In this document: piece after piece, positions 22,186 to 35,529 of the stretch | Layout of the letters: each line of letters opens with the position of its first letter | Numbering within the stretch: position 1 is the stretch's first letter | Assembly: GCA_018105865.1 (NCBI GenBank) | Contig: CM030832.1 | Coordinates: forward strand, 24,829,908 to 24,893,907 | Length of the DNA stretch: 64,000 nucleotides | Origin: Metaphire vulgaris | Lineage: Eukaryota > Annelida > Clitellata > Crassiclitellata > Megascolecidae | Reading direction: 5' to 3' | Notes under the pieces: generated by a model | The model's input: only the letters and a program-made list of their open reading frames with translations | What the model was told of the DNA's origin: nothing | Databases searched by the model: none | Program-made: the position numbers and the translations under genes

Positions 22186-22258
22186 ATGAAGAGGATCGTT
22201 GCATTGCTGACTCTCTTCTGTCTCTACCAGGGGAAGAAAATCAGGTGGAAGAACAGAG
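22186..22258 (+). CDS. Exon 1: signal peptide
   Basis: ATG at 22186 opens a short frame with two basic residues, a hydrophobic core (IVALLTLFCLY) and a small-residue end, then a basic KK.RWKNR stretch. The donor is GTAAAAG at 22259. Phase 1 at the end matches the next exon at 22545. This exon is shorter than most gene finders accept. Confidence 0.65.
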
Positions 22259-25200
22259 GTAAAAGAGCTGCAAATTAATTACCTATTTATGCACTATATA
22301 TGTTCTACCTCCATCTCTGATTTGGCTCCGATAAGGATAATCAGACCATCATTTTAAAAGACTAGTTGACAGGCCCTAGCTACTGTATGTTGCAGTGGCT
22401 TTGAAGAAATAAATGCTTAATTATACAATGTTATATTATTACACGAAGTGTGCTGCCTTGAAATTACTGCCATGTTTATGTTTCTGAATCAAGACGATTA
22501 AGATCTTGAATATTTATTATTTTTATATTCATAATTTCATATAGGCACTGGTTGTCCACCGGGCTGGATTAGGTTTGGTGACACTGATCGCTGTTACTAC
22601 TTGAGTCCAAGCGCTGACACCTACGATAATGCGGTGAAAGACTGTGCGTCAAGGAATTCGGAATTGGCTCCACCCATAACATGTGCCGAACAATATGACT
22701 TGAATGGATTTCTATTAAAATATGGGTATGTGCTGTTCTTACAATTACTTTGGCTACAAATTTTCAATCTCGTTTAGCCGACCAATTCTTATATCTCATG
22801 CAATGGACTGCGCCATGCAATGGACTGCGCTTTAATAGGTTTTCTACACATGCATGTTGCTTACGTAATTACAGAATTGCGGTCTGTCGGGTGACAATTA
22901 TGAATGTGCTGCCAAAGCCTCACACTGCGAGGGTAATTGCATTTTGAAGGACATTCAGTCTTTCATTGATGGCAAGCAGTATTTGATGAGATTTTAACAT
23001 TTACGAATATGAGGATATGACTGTCAAAATACTGAAGCCTACGTTGCAACTGCAAATCAATATCATCATCATCATCATCATCATCGTCGTCGTCGTCGTC
23101 GTCGTCGTCATTTTCTGATTCATGCGGCATTAGATTCGATATATTTCAACTTTGCTCAAACTTGCGTTTGTCTACATTCTTCCACGATTGCAGTGTTGTT
23201 TTCATCTGATTTTTTAGTACCCAGGTTACTGATCCGAATAAAATTGGAATTCTTCTTACTAATGCATGATACTGTTCTACCTTTGTATTCTTTTCTTGTT
23301 CCACCATAATGTTCTCATTGTCCTATTTATTTTGTTTTCATTTCAATGTCCTCAATTTGCTTTCTGTCGCTTTTGATTATTCCTCCAACATCCTTGAACG
23401 CCTTAACTTCTTTCAGATATGGTAGACGGTTGGAGATCATGCGTTTAACATGGACGAAGTATCTCCGTCTGCCTAGCCTAATTCGATCCACTACAGTTGT
23501 GTGCATATTTGTGAAGCTTCTATAATGTCAGTGTTGCGCATGTGCTGTCTTCTGGAGACCCCGAGTATTCTCCTGAAACAAGTCGTTTCAAAACACGCGA
23601 GCTTCTTTTCAAGTCCAGCTGTCAATGTCCATGTCTCAGAATTATACAAAAGGACGCTTAGGATGAGTGCTTTGTAGACTTTGATTTTTTGTAAGGCTGA
23701 TGCTATTACTTTGCCATATCTTCTGCAGCATTCTCATCACGTTGCAAGCTAAGCCGATCCAAAATTTCTTGCAAATAGTAACATAGACGGTCATGGCGGG
23801 TCCCAGTCTCGTCTAACGCACGACTGCTTGTTATATAGATATAGAGAACGCTTGACACTTAGACTAGTAGAGCCAACCTTAACCATCCCCTACCCCCTAA
23901 AAAAATTTATCTGCAATTTGGACGAATCTCACGGGTGGCCCTGGTGGCAAGTCGGGATGTTCAACTCCCCCCACCCCTCAACTCGCGTGGCCTCGCCACT
24001 GTTCGCTCTGTGTTGAGTCTGTGTTTTCGTGGTATTGATCTTCAAGATCCATCTGCTGCTCTCTTTAGAGATGCATTATACAGAGATCTGTAGGTCCTCG
24101 TGTTGATTTGTTAAAGCAGCAATGTAATCGGCGTATCATAATTTGTTTACAATTTGTCCACTAACAGTAACTCTCGTGTTCACACCCTGTAGACCTCTTG
24201 CAATAACGAGTTCTAGAAGAATGTTGAAGAGCATTGGGGACAGCACGCAGCCCTGGAGGACACCAACAATTGTATCAAACCAATCGTTGAGTGTGCTGTT
24301 TATTTTGACAGCGCTAATTGAGTCAGAGTACATGGATTCTAGAATCCTTACAATCTTCTCAGGGTAACCGAAGTGTCTCATAGATCGCCAAAGTCCTTCT
24401 CTCCATACACTGTCGAAGGCTTTCCTGAAGACGATGTAGCATAAATAAAGGCTTGAACTGAATTCTATGTTTTTCTATGCCAGCTGCCTCAGGGTGAATA
24501 TCTGATGGATGGTGCTTCTATTTTCTATTAAAAGTATTAAATTTCAGTCTCCGATATGTCATATTTTGGAATGTTTCTCATCTATTTTTGCATCTCGCTA
24601 TAGACGTCCTCTAAACAATGTACCTACACACTGTACACAGCTAAAAGGGGCAGCAAGATCATCAATGAATAAACAAAAGGACTATTTGTGTAATCACGAA
24701 ACTTTACGAGGTTATGGCAGTCCAACTCTCGAATAATGCACAAGGGCGTAAAGTCTGTTCGTTATAAGAATAAACCAAAATCATCAGACGATTTCAAACA
24801 TTATGCTATTACGAAAATCTAAAGCATTATGGATTGGCCACGTTATATGAATAGACTGTTATAAGTGCACCAAGGCAACATGTAGACTAACGAGACTAAA
24901 TTAAACATTGCACAGAATAAATTTTAGCTGAATAGGAAAATTTCAATTAGAGCAGATCTTAAAGCACATTTTGCAGTCCCACTCAATGACTAGGCGTGAA
25001 ATTGTTTCCTGGTCTGCATAATAGAAACATAATCAAGCGAATAACCAGTTAGAGCAATACGCATTGCATTTTGCAGGTGTTGGTCTGTTATAACACTGCG
25101 ATGTTGCGATTTAAAAATATCCATAACAAAAATGATGATTCACGCGTATAGATGGATTTAAATAATTGTCAGGATAGAAATTGCTAACTTCTTGATTATT

Positions 25201-28200
25201 GGATACTGAGAATCTGGAACAAAGTTGACGCAGAAGTTAGTTATACCAACTTCACTGAGTTTATGTTTCAAAACATCAGATGCTTGCAAATCAGCTGCTA
25301 CAGTCTGCAATAATACCTGCTTAACATTTGCAGAAACTGAATTCCCATTATCTGTTCAACGGAGAGAAATAGAACACATGCTTCAGCCTTCTGAAATCAA
25401 TGAAACGCTCCTCAAACTTCACAAAACTTACTTTGTAAGTTGAAACCCTACAAAGAAAAATTGACATCTCAGAAACATGTTGGCCAATTGGTGGAAGGAC
25501 AGTTTTAGATTTATCAAAATGAGGCATCTTGCCGCCTTCCAAGACATTTATGAAAATATCGATTTTTGTTGCTAAGGAGAAGGATTTCTCTTATAAGCCC
25601 GCCACTATTTTCTCTGAGCCTTGAAGTTGCAAATATAATGCATTCAGATGTCCCATGTTCGATTGTCATATCCGCCTAATTTCCACACCAAAATTTATCT
25701 GTCAACAAGATCCAACTTTTCGCCACCAACATGTATTTGAACTCCGTTGTTGTTGCCCATTATCATCACTTTTGCTTGCGTCTGTTAATCTGCATTCCAT
25801 ATTCTTTGCTGGTTTGTAATGCCTTTATGGGCTCCTTTTGCATGTTGTCCTCACTCTCAGTCACAAGACCACTCTCATCAGCAAATCGTAGATATCTAAT
25901 GTACTGCCACTGCATCATTACACCTCTCTGTGATTTGACATCCATTTTCTCCAAAGTGATATTCAAGATAGCGACGAATGGCAGAGATCAGAGCGGATCT
26001 CCATGTCGACTGCCAATAATTATAATTGCTTTCATCCATTCACTCAGTCCTTGCTTTGTCGTTGCGACATTTCTGGCATATCATAGAAACTTCTTATGGT
26101 TCTTATAAGATTTTCTGGTGTTCCTCAACATGAAAATAATACTCACAAGCTCCCTGCCATACCGAGTCAAATATCTTTTCAAAATCGATGATGTTTTGTC
26201 TTAGCGTGTAAGCATTAATAGGTCTAATCCTGATCCAAACATTTAATATAGATCTTCGGAATTATTTGTCATTGCACAATTCCGCCATGTTTACTTCTAA
26301 GGTAACATTCACCCAATATAACCAGAAATTATTGTAAAGAAAGTTGAGGCATTTCTCGAGATCGTGTCAGTGATGTTAATCCTTGTCCTTAAGGACTCCT
26401 TAAGGGCCAATTTGAAGTCCTTGTCCTTGTCCTCGTCCTTGGGGAGTCAGTCCTCGTCCTTATCCTCGTCCTTGGGGGTTCGGTCCTCGTCCTTATCCTC
26501 GTCCTTGCAGATCGGTCCTTGTCCTGGTCCTTGTAACTTAGTCCTTGAAAAGTCCTTATAAGGACCAAATTACTTGCGTACCATTTTCAATTGTACTGAT
26601 AATTATGTTCCAAGGTAAGAGTAGTATGTGGATTTATATTTAGGCTACATACTTGCTTTGAGTTACTCTAACTAAAATGTTTAGTCATTGTTTCCTTTAT
26701 AATACCAGTTGAAGAGTTGACTCTTTAGCAGAATTCTTTGTTGCCCAGCGACGTCGGCTCCAGTTGAACGGATGTTTTCGCCAAGTGGTCTCATAATTAT
26801 TATTATTATATTATACAACGACAAGATTATCGTGACATAATGTCTAACGACTGCAAGGGCACGTAACAATAACAATATTAAACAGTAATGAATTGTACAG
26901 AGAGGTGGTCACACTACATCATAGCATCTAATAAATAGCTCGGTTTTGAGGTGCTTCTTAAATGTCTCCAGCGTCGTTGATGACCTCACGTGAGGCGGAA
27001 GTCCATTCCAGACACGAGCAGCAGCGACCGGAAAAGCACGGCCACCGATCGTTGAACGCCGTACTCGAGGCACGAGAACGTCAGTCGTAGACGCCGAGCG
27101 CAGGTGGCATCGAGTTTTGACATTAGACACGCGGCCGAAAGCGTTTGTCAGGTACGACGGCGCCAATCCATTGAGACATTTAAATGCCAACGTAGCGAGT
27201 TTGAAATCTATCCTCTCCGGAAAACGAAGCCAGTGTAGCTCGCGTAGAAGAGGGGTCACGTGATCGTATTTCCGAGCTGCAAAAATCAAACGGGCAGCTG
27301 CGTTTAGGACTGACTGCAGTTTTGCAATCAAGTGCCCGGAGACGCCAGCAAGCGTCGAGTTGCCGTAGTCTAGCCGACTGAGCACCAATGCAACAACGAG
27401 TGATTGCATCACCGGTGGTGTGACGGACCTACGTATGCTGCGTAGTTGCCTTAGGACTGCGAAGCAACTCGACACCATTCTTGTGACATGCGACCGCATC
27501 GACAGGTCGGCGTCAAGGTAGATGCCTAGGTCACGGACAAAAGCGGACGGCATGACGACCTCCCTGCCAACGCGTATTCCAGTCACAGGAATCTGGTGCT
27601 GGCGCCGGGCAGACGAGCACCACAATGCCTCAGTCTTTGCTGAGTTGAGTTTTAGCCTGTTGGATTGCATCCATGCACCGACGTCGTCAACACATTCAGA
27701 TATTTCGCTTTGTAGCTGGGCAGTCTCTGACGGTTTACAGGTGCCAGATTTGCGTATCATCAGCATACAAGTGTGGTTGAAGTTGGCGTCTCTGGATCAG
27801 CCCCTGCAATTCGGCAGTATATAACAGAAAAGGATCGGCCTGAGGACAGATCCCCGTGGAACTCCACATACAGTCAGCGTTGAGGAAGACTTAGAGGAGC
27901 TGCATCGTACATATTGAGTGCGGTCCTTGAGGTACGATGAAAACCAGCACAAAATAGTGTCATCAATCCCATAGGTCATCTGCATGCGTCGCAGCAGAAT
28001 TGCGTGATCAACAGTGTCAAATGCAGCTGACAGGTCGAGCATCGTCAGCAGAGCGAGATTACCTGTGTCAACGGCAAGCAGAATGTCCGATAATACCTTG
28101 AGGACAGCTGTCTCCGTGGAGTGATGTTGACGGTATGCAGATTGCAATGTTGGCAGTAGCCCTGATGATGACAGATATTCAATCAGCTGTTTCGCTACTA

Positions 28201-28928
28201 GTCGTTCAAGCAGCTTTGACAATACCGACAGGTTGGAGATTGGTCGATATGACTTCGCATCAGCTGAATCAAGATGTGCCTTCTTTAGCAGTGGTGTTAT
28301 GGAGGCAGCTTTGAAAGCGCTCGGAACCAATCCAGAGGTGAGCGACTTGTTGAATAGGTCAACCAAAAACGGCGCTAGAACGTCGACATTTTCCTTCAGT
28401 AGCCGCGTTGGTATCGGATCCATTGAGCACTGCTTGTCTGGCAGTGCGCGAACTATTTTAGTGACGTCGTCAACGGTGAGTGTCTTAAACTGCTCAAAAC
28501 GACAAGTGGATGGCGCTGATGTGAACGACGGGGGTTGGGCCCCAGCAGTTTCTGCTTGGACGGCAGCAACTTTGTCGTTGAAAAACGCATGTAGCTCGTT
28601 CGCTCCGATGGCATCAGACGTAGGAGTTCTACCGCGACCAAGGAGAGCGTCAATTGAGCGCCACAACTGTGCCGGTGACGAGCGTTCAGAGTCAACCTTC
28701 CTGATCCAGAACGATTCACGCTTTCGACTACACAGCTCTCTGTATTCTCGCCGCGCAGCATGCCAAGCTGCTGTTGCCGCCATAACATTCGACGGATCAG
28801 CCCTTCTAGCTGCGCGCTCAAGCCTACGGGTAGAACGTTTCATCGCTCGACAGTCCTGGTCAAACCACGGGTCTGAATTAGACCTCACCGTGTGTGCATG
28901 ACTGATCAGCTGCTGGAAACACTTGTTC

Positions 28929-29027
<99 letters not shown>

Positions 29028-32000
29028 ACTTGACAATTTCTTAAGCACAGTAACATAGCTACATGTAGGTGGCTAAAGTCAAAGGCGCATTTGAAACGCA
29101 GCATTGCTGTTGACTAGACTATGTTTTACAACATTCTTTTTTTCCTTTTCTAATTTTGTTATTCGAATTGAAATTGTGTTTCTTTTTTCCCTTTCTGACT
29201 TTTTTGTCTGACAGAAGTTGGTCCTTGTCCTTGTCCTTGATCCTTGTCCTTGGGGGTCAGTCCTTGTGGTCCTTGCGCTTGAGGGGTAAGTCCTCGTCCT
29301 TGTCCTCGTCCTTGGAGGGTTGGTCCTTGTTTTTATCCTCATCCTTGGGGGGTCAGTCCTTGTCCTTATCCTCGTCCTTGGGGGTCAGTCCTTGTCCTTA
29401 TCCTCGTCCTTGGGGGGTCGGTCCTTGTTAACATCACTGGATCGTGTACATGAAGGCGACATATCAACTTACAGATGGATGTGATTTTCATGATGAATGG
29501 ATCAGAGTGAATGACGACCATTTTGTCTTACTATGGCAGTAATATTCCCCTCATAGTCCTACCTTCGTTGACATTGAATAACTTAGTAGGATGTTAAGCG
29601 ATGCGCTACTTTCAGAGAAACCGAAACACTAAATTTTCTGCAGTAGACATCAGGATAATTAAAACTTTGAGATACTGTGACTAACGTTGCAGTCGCAAAT
29701 GCCGTAAAAGAGAAATCTGTGATGAATTCTGGATCGGTATTAATAATTTAACCGGAGGCAACTGGAAAACTACTAAAGACATCGACATTGGCACGAATCG
29801 TAAATGTCAATACTGGGCAGATCACTTTCCAAGATACGACAAATCTTGCCTTCTTATGAGTTATCGAGTAAACAAGGAGAGTGGCGAATGGATAAACGAC
29901 GATTGTAACAAAAAAATGAAATACGCCTGCATCAGTAAGTCTCTAGCTTTTACCAAATTGCACTCCTTCAATGTTAAACAAATATCTAAATATACTTATC
30001 AATGTGTAATCATACTTGTAAAGTCATAGCAAAAAGTCAATAGGAAAATGTTTCTAACGAGCCTACTGACGAAATCGCCATATGGATTGCCATAACTAAT
30101 GTTCTGAAGTCGTAGTTTATTTATTAAGGAGATTCTATTCCGCTGTTTAAGTTAACTTTTAACCTGACAGCTAAAAATATAAAAGTTATATTTGTAACTT
30201 AATGTGGAATAGGGGCTGTCCATTAATCACGTCAACAAATTCGGAGAAGGTGTTTGAAAAAGGTTGACAGGGGGGTCAAGATAAGTTGACGTCAACAATT
30301 TCATTTTTTACAAATGATAAAAATAAGAAATTTCATGGAATACCATTTATTACAACAGGAAAAAAGCGTGACGACCAAAAAAAGGTCATCACTACCACAT
30401 TTTGACACTTGATGAGTAAAAGAAAGGGGAAAAGTATCAGCGCTGCAAAAATAATAACCTTCTAAACGTTTGTGGGACACGTCACTGGTTGTAATGGGGG
30501 AAGCAAAAGTTTTTGACATAAATATAGGGGGCACTGAAAGTTGACAGTTGTTAACAAGAGGAGGGGTAAAAATGGCCCAGAAATTGTTGACATAATTAAT
30601 GGACAGCCCCTAAGTGATGAAGCCCTATGTTGTTATTATTATTATCAATATTATTATTATTATTTTATGAGGGTCTAATGTGCTTTGACACCACTGCGGT
30701 CTTTTTATTTTCTGCTTCATCCGAGTAATAGACGCAAGGTAGGCCTTGTCTGCATTCATGCATTCCATGGTTGGTAGCGTTACAAGAAGCGTAGCTGCAA
30801 GACAGCTGCAGAAATCAACCTATGGGGTACTTAACGATAAAGTATTTGTGCTCTTATTCGAATGATGTTTTCGATTATTTTAAAGTGAAAGCATTTAGAA
30901 AATAGAAAGACAAGATAATGGTTAAGATGGTTTATTTTACGGAGAACGTATAGAGCATAACTAATCGTCGTGTTGCTGGACAATTTGTCAATTATTGATC
31001 AGGTGATTAATTAACAATTTTTTAACTATTAAATTAAATTTAAAAAGTTATCCAGTCTCAACAGGCGCGTCGGAAAGAATTTTTAGCAGGTGGTGCAGAT
31101 TTTCAGAGGCGAGGTGTTTGGTTGTCACATTTTTCGGAGGACAAGCCATAAAAAGGCCATTTTCCATAGAAGTAAAAAACGTTGGAAAAATAATTTTAAA
31201 AACGTTAAAAACGTAAAAACTTTATAAAATAAAAAAAACGTTTAAAAACGTTGAATAGAAAACGTTACTGACGTTTTTCCGTGCCATACCCACCCACGGG
31301 GAATCAAAAATTAATCATGGGTGGCGCACTCCTATCGGCCCCGGCCTGGGTACTTTCAAGTACATCGGTCCGCCAGAGGCTGTGCCGGGGTACTTTTAAG
31401 AAGTAAGAACTTTAAATTGTTTTATCAAATTTATAATTTTTAACATTTTAGTTATTTTATTGTTACAATAGGCCTGGCCTACTGCCTCTTTAATATTGTT
31501 CTGAAATCAGTAGCACAGCAAAAAGGAGGAGTTGGGGGTTAAACCCCTTGGCTGGTTATTATTCTGTGGCTGGACGGCACTAAAATCGGGCGTAAGGTAG
31601 CAAAAAACAGAAAAAATAGGCTGTCCGCGACGTATAACTCATATAACTAAGTGACGACCCTCAACGCCCCGCTGCCGCTTTCTAGTAGACCGGCCGGGGT
31701 ATGATGAACCTCGTGTATCAAATGCTTCTGAGAACGTCACCGTCGCTGGGGTAGAAAACGCTTCGATTAATTAACAGTCAAATGATCGCAGTCAGTGTCG
31801 ATGACTCATTCGCTGTCTATGCAATTAAGTCACACTATGCAAAACGACTGTGAAATAAAATAAACAGCAATAATACGCTGGCTACTAACGCAGTGTAACT
31901 ATAATTATAAAATGCAATTAAACAGTCGCACAACAATAACGGCATAAAAACAAAAATTTTATTTTTAGGCCCTATTTCTCAATAATGCTCACTCTATGGA

Positions 32001-35000
32001 GTCTATGGTGTAATAAGTAGGCCTAAATGCCGTGCGTAGCTTCCCGCGTCCAGTCACGGTCCAGTACCTAGTAGGCATTTCGAGCAGATGACACATCCAA
32101 ATGAAAGCAGCAATTTAAGGTGCTTGAGGAGGACCATCTGAACCTATTATCCAGGTGTTCAACAATTACCCCTCCTTGCCCTGAGGGGAAAATAAGACGA
32201 ACGATGACCCGTCTAGTGCTTCAGAAGCAATGTAACGAATGCAATGTAGACAATGCAGCGCTTTTGAAAAAGAAAAAGTGTCAATTAATGTAGCGCCAAA
32301 AAGGAGGCTAATTTTTGTAGCTGGTTTAAGAAAATCTGTGTTTTTATTTTGCCAACGTTTTTTATAATAAAAAACGTTGAAAAAAATAAAAAAACGTTAA
32401 AAAACGAAGAAAAGGTTGGGAAAATAAAAAAACGTAAAAAACGTTTATTACTCGTACATCTATGCCATTTCCTATATATTTTTGAGTCGACAAGCAAAAA
32501 AGGCCATTTCCTAAATATTTTTGAGTCGAAAATTCCAAGGGGTGCAGATCTGCACCCCAGCCTCGTCTTCCAGGGGGTGCGCTGCACCTCCTACTTTTTC
32601 CAGGGGTGCAGCTGCACTTCTACACCCTACTTCGTACGGGCCTGTATCCAGAATTAAAATTACTTCAGTTTTACAACCCTTATTGCCAATTCTGTCCAGA
32701 AATAAGTAAGCCTATGTTTGCCATAGTTCCGCCTATCTGGCTAATCTTTCCGGGAAGACACGGCTGCGATTCGGATTGGATTTGGTGCGACAAACAAACA
32801 AACACACGGACTTTGGAAAACTAGTTAAACACACTAAACGATACAATATGCCACATGGTGTGTAGTAGCAGGCCTAAGTTTCGTATGCTATTTCAACAAT
32901 TTCTTTCAGCACTTGGCTTGTTTGCAGCTTGTCCTAACAATTTTCAATATTTTCCTGAAATCAACGAATGTCTCTTTTTTAATGCGACGCCGACGAACTG
33001 GACGGAGGCTCGAGAACTCTGTCATGAAATGAAGTGGGGAGCATATCTCTTAAATATTAAAACTCAGAGGAAACAGCAAATAGTCGAAGAATATCTAAAG
33101 CCTATATTAGCCGGTAAGTAATTTAAATTCGCCTCTAGTCTGAACGGTTGCATAAGGTTTAGTTTATGAACATTCAAAATAATTATTCTTTATCGATTAG
33201 TTGTTTAGTGAGTCCATTGAATGTATTGAAATCGTCTTTCATCTCTTTGTTGCGTTGCAATAACTGAAGCTAAGCGAAAAACTCCATGCTATTGTTTAGT
33301 GTAGGTGCCTGCAAGGTAAACATTCAACTGTTCAATGCATTGAATTATTCCAACATTCAACGCCTTGATCCTCCAGCTTCTCAATACGGTTCTATTTCCA
33401 TTATCTAGTTTTTGCAATAGTATTTTTACCGACTGCTTGAAGATGGGAGATTGGAACGCTGTAGTAGGGGCAAGAAGGCAGACTTTGGAAACTTAGGCCT
33501 TCGCATCCAATATTTTATATTTTAGAGGAACAAAACTTATAGAATGCTGCAACAGAACTTATGGTGACCAACATATGGTTCAAGCACGATAAAAGAAGAA
33601 GGTACACATGGAGGACACATGGAAATGGGAAACGAAACCAATTAGACTGCATCGTGGTAATGGAATGATACCGAAACAATGCGAAGAACTCCCACTCACA
33701 CCCAGGAGTGGATGCTGATATGGACCACAAGCTTGTGGCAACGAAAGCAACCATCAAGCCTAAATTCATAGAACTTAAAAAAGAAATACACTCGCGATGG
33801 GACTTCAAACAAATAAAGCAAAATAAACAAATATTTGTGGAAAGGTGGAGGGACATCTAAAAACGAGGTTACAACGTGATTCAACCAATGAAAGTTGGAA
33901 TGCATTGAAAGACGCAATAATAGCTGCGTTGGCTTAGATAGTACCATTGGAACGGAAATGATTTTGTTACTGAAGAATTCAACAAATGCCTGAGCAATAC
34001 ATGAAGATGACAGGTGAGATGGGAGAACTACACTCGACTTACGCTCTAGGAGTGAGTTAAGTGTTGACCATAAATTTCTAGGCCGATCCCGAAGCTTACT
34101 TATGGTGGTACGAAAATATTTAGCTTTTGATGACGAGATCAGCCTAGAGACTATTTTTGTCTGTGTCTTGAAAGCTGTAAGATCGCTCAAAAGACGGGTT
34201 TTTCGGAAAATAGTCTCCAAATGACTGCATAGTTTTTTTGCCGATTTTATCTCCTGAGAAAACCACGGGTTACATTTTCCAGTAGGAACACTAATTTTTA
34301 TAAGCGGAGCATGTTTATCTAACGTACTTTTAAGGGAGGAGCATAGTTGATCTGCAAAAATATTTGCATCTGATGATGGACGACAGATAACATCTGACTG
34401 GAGAAAGTCAGCCTTGAACGAACAAAGATCAATTGATTTAAAACGACGTATAAACTTAATAATTCGTGGTATTCTAGGTTTTTTGGAACCTGAATGGCAG
34501 TTAATAAGGCGTAATGATCAGACAAGGCCGGAACAAGGAAATCAACAGATGAAATGAAATTTGAAGAAAGGCACGAGATGAGAAGATCAAGAGTATTGCC
34601 AGAACTGTGTGTAGAAAAATTCACATGCTGATGGAGATCAAACGAATTTAAAAGATCAATGAAATTTGTATCTTGAGGATTTGAGGGGTTATTGACATGG
34701 ATATCCATGAAAGTTGGAATGCATTGAAAGACGCAATAATAGCTGCGTTGGCTTAGATAGTACCATTGGAACGGAAATGATTTTGTTACTGAAGAATTCA
34801 ACAAATGCCTGAGCAATACATGAAGATGACAGGTGAGATGGGAGAACTACACTCGACTTACATGTCCTCTCTTGTTTTTAATCTACATAAATGATTTGCC
34901 AAATTCATCAAATATTTTCAAACATTTGCTGTTTGCTGATGATACTAGTCCAGTGGTTCCCAAACTTTTTTGGTCGGCGTACCCCTTCATACATTTTTCG

Positions 35001-35436
35001 AAAATCCGTGTACCCCTAATTTTCAAAGTAAATTTAAGGAAGCACACTTTCGATTTTTAAAAGCATAAACATGGTATCTGAAACATGAAATTTAATAATG
35101 TCTTCAAACCTACATGTAATCGGACCAGGGCCGGAGTAAGGTCCGAGTAGGCCGGGGGGCTGAGAAAAAAAGGCCGTCGCCTATACTGAAAATCTCTGAC
35201 AAGCAAAAAAGGTTATAACCCTTCCAAATCGTTCTGACAAGCAAAAAAGGTTATCTCGAAAATCGGTGGGCCTATTTTTATGATGGGCCGGGGGGCTACA
35301 GCCCCGTCAGCCCCCGCTTTAATATGGCCCTGGAAGAGCCGCGTGTTATTATAGGCCTATAACAGGTTTTATAGATATCGAATACGAGTTTTATCACTAA
35401 TTCGCTGTGTGAGAGAAGGCAATTGAAGGCCTGTTG

Positions 35437-35529
<93 letters not shown>

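Larger units (their letters stand above)
26368..29439. mobile_element. hAT-type element with CCTTGTCCTCG array, carrying a nested L2
   Basis: The sequence begins CAGTGATGTTAATCC and ends GTTAACATCACTG (12-bp perfect TIRs), flanked by a perfect 8-bp duplication GATCGTGT at 26360-26367 and 29440-29447. Directly inside both ends are arrays of CCTTGTCCT(C/T)GTCC(TTGG) units (26379-26560 and 29220-29428), on the same strand, so the array is not inverted. The central part is an L2/CR1 element that landed in the array region. No transposase is encoded. Confidence 0.93.

Noticed and set aside
28233..28901. A 222-residue frame on the + strand
   Set aside because: It is the antisense shadow of the L2/CR1 polymerase on the minus strand, which has all the conserved motifs.
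33888..34042. Reading the 155-bp repeat as continuation of the RTE gene (NESWNALKDAI on the + strand)
   Set aside because: The L2 reading on the minus strand crosses 34042 without interruption and extends farther, so the repeat is L2 sequence. The RTE likeness is short and followed by stops.
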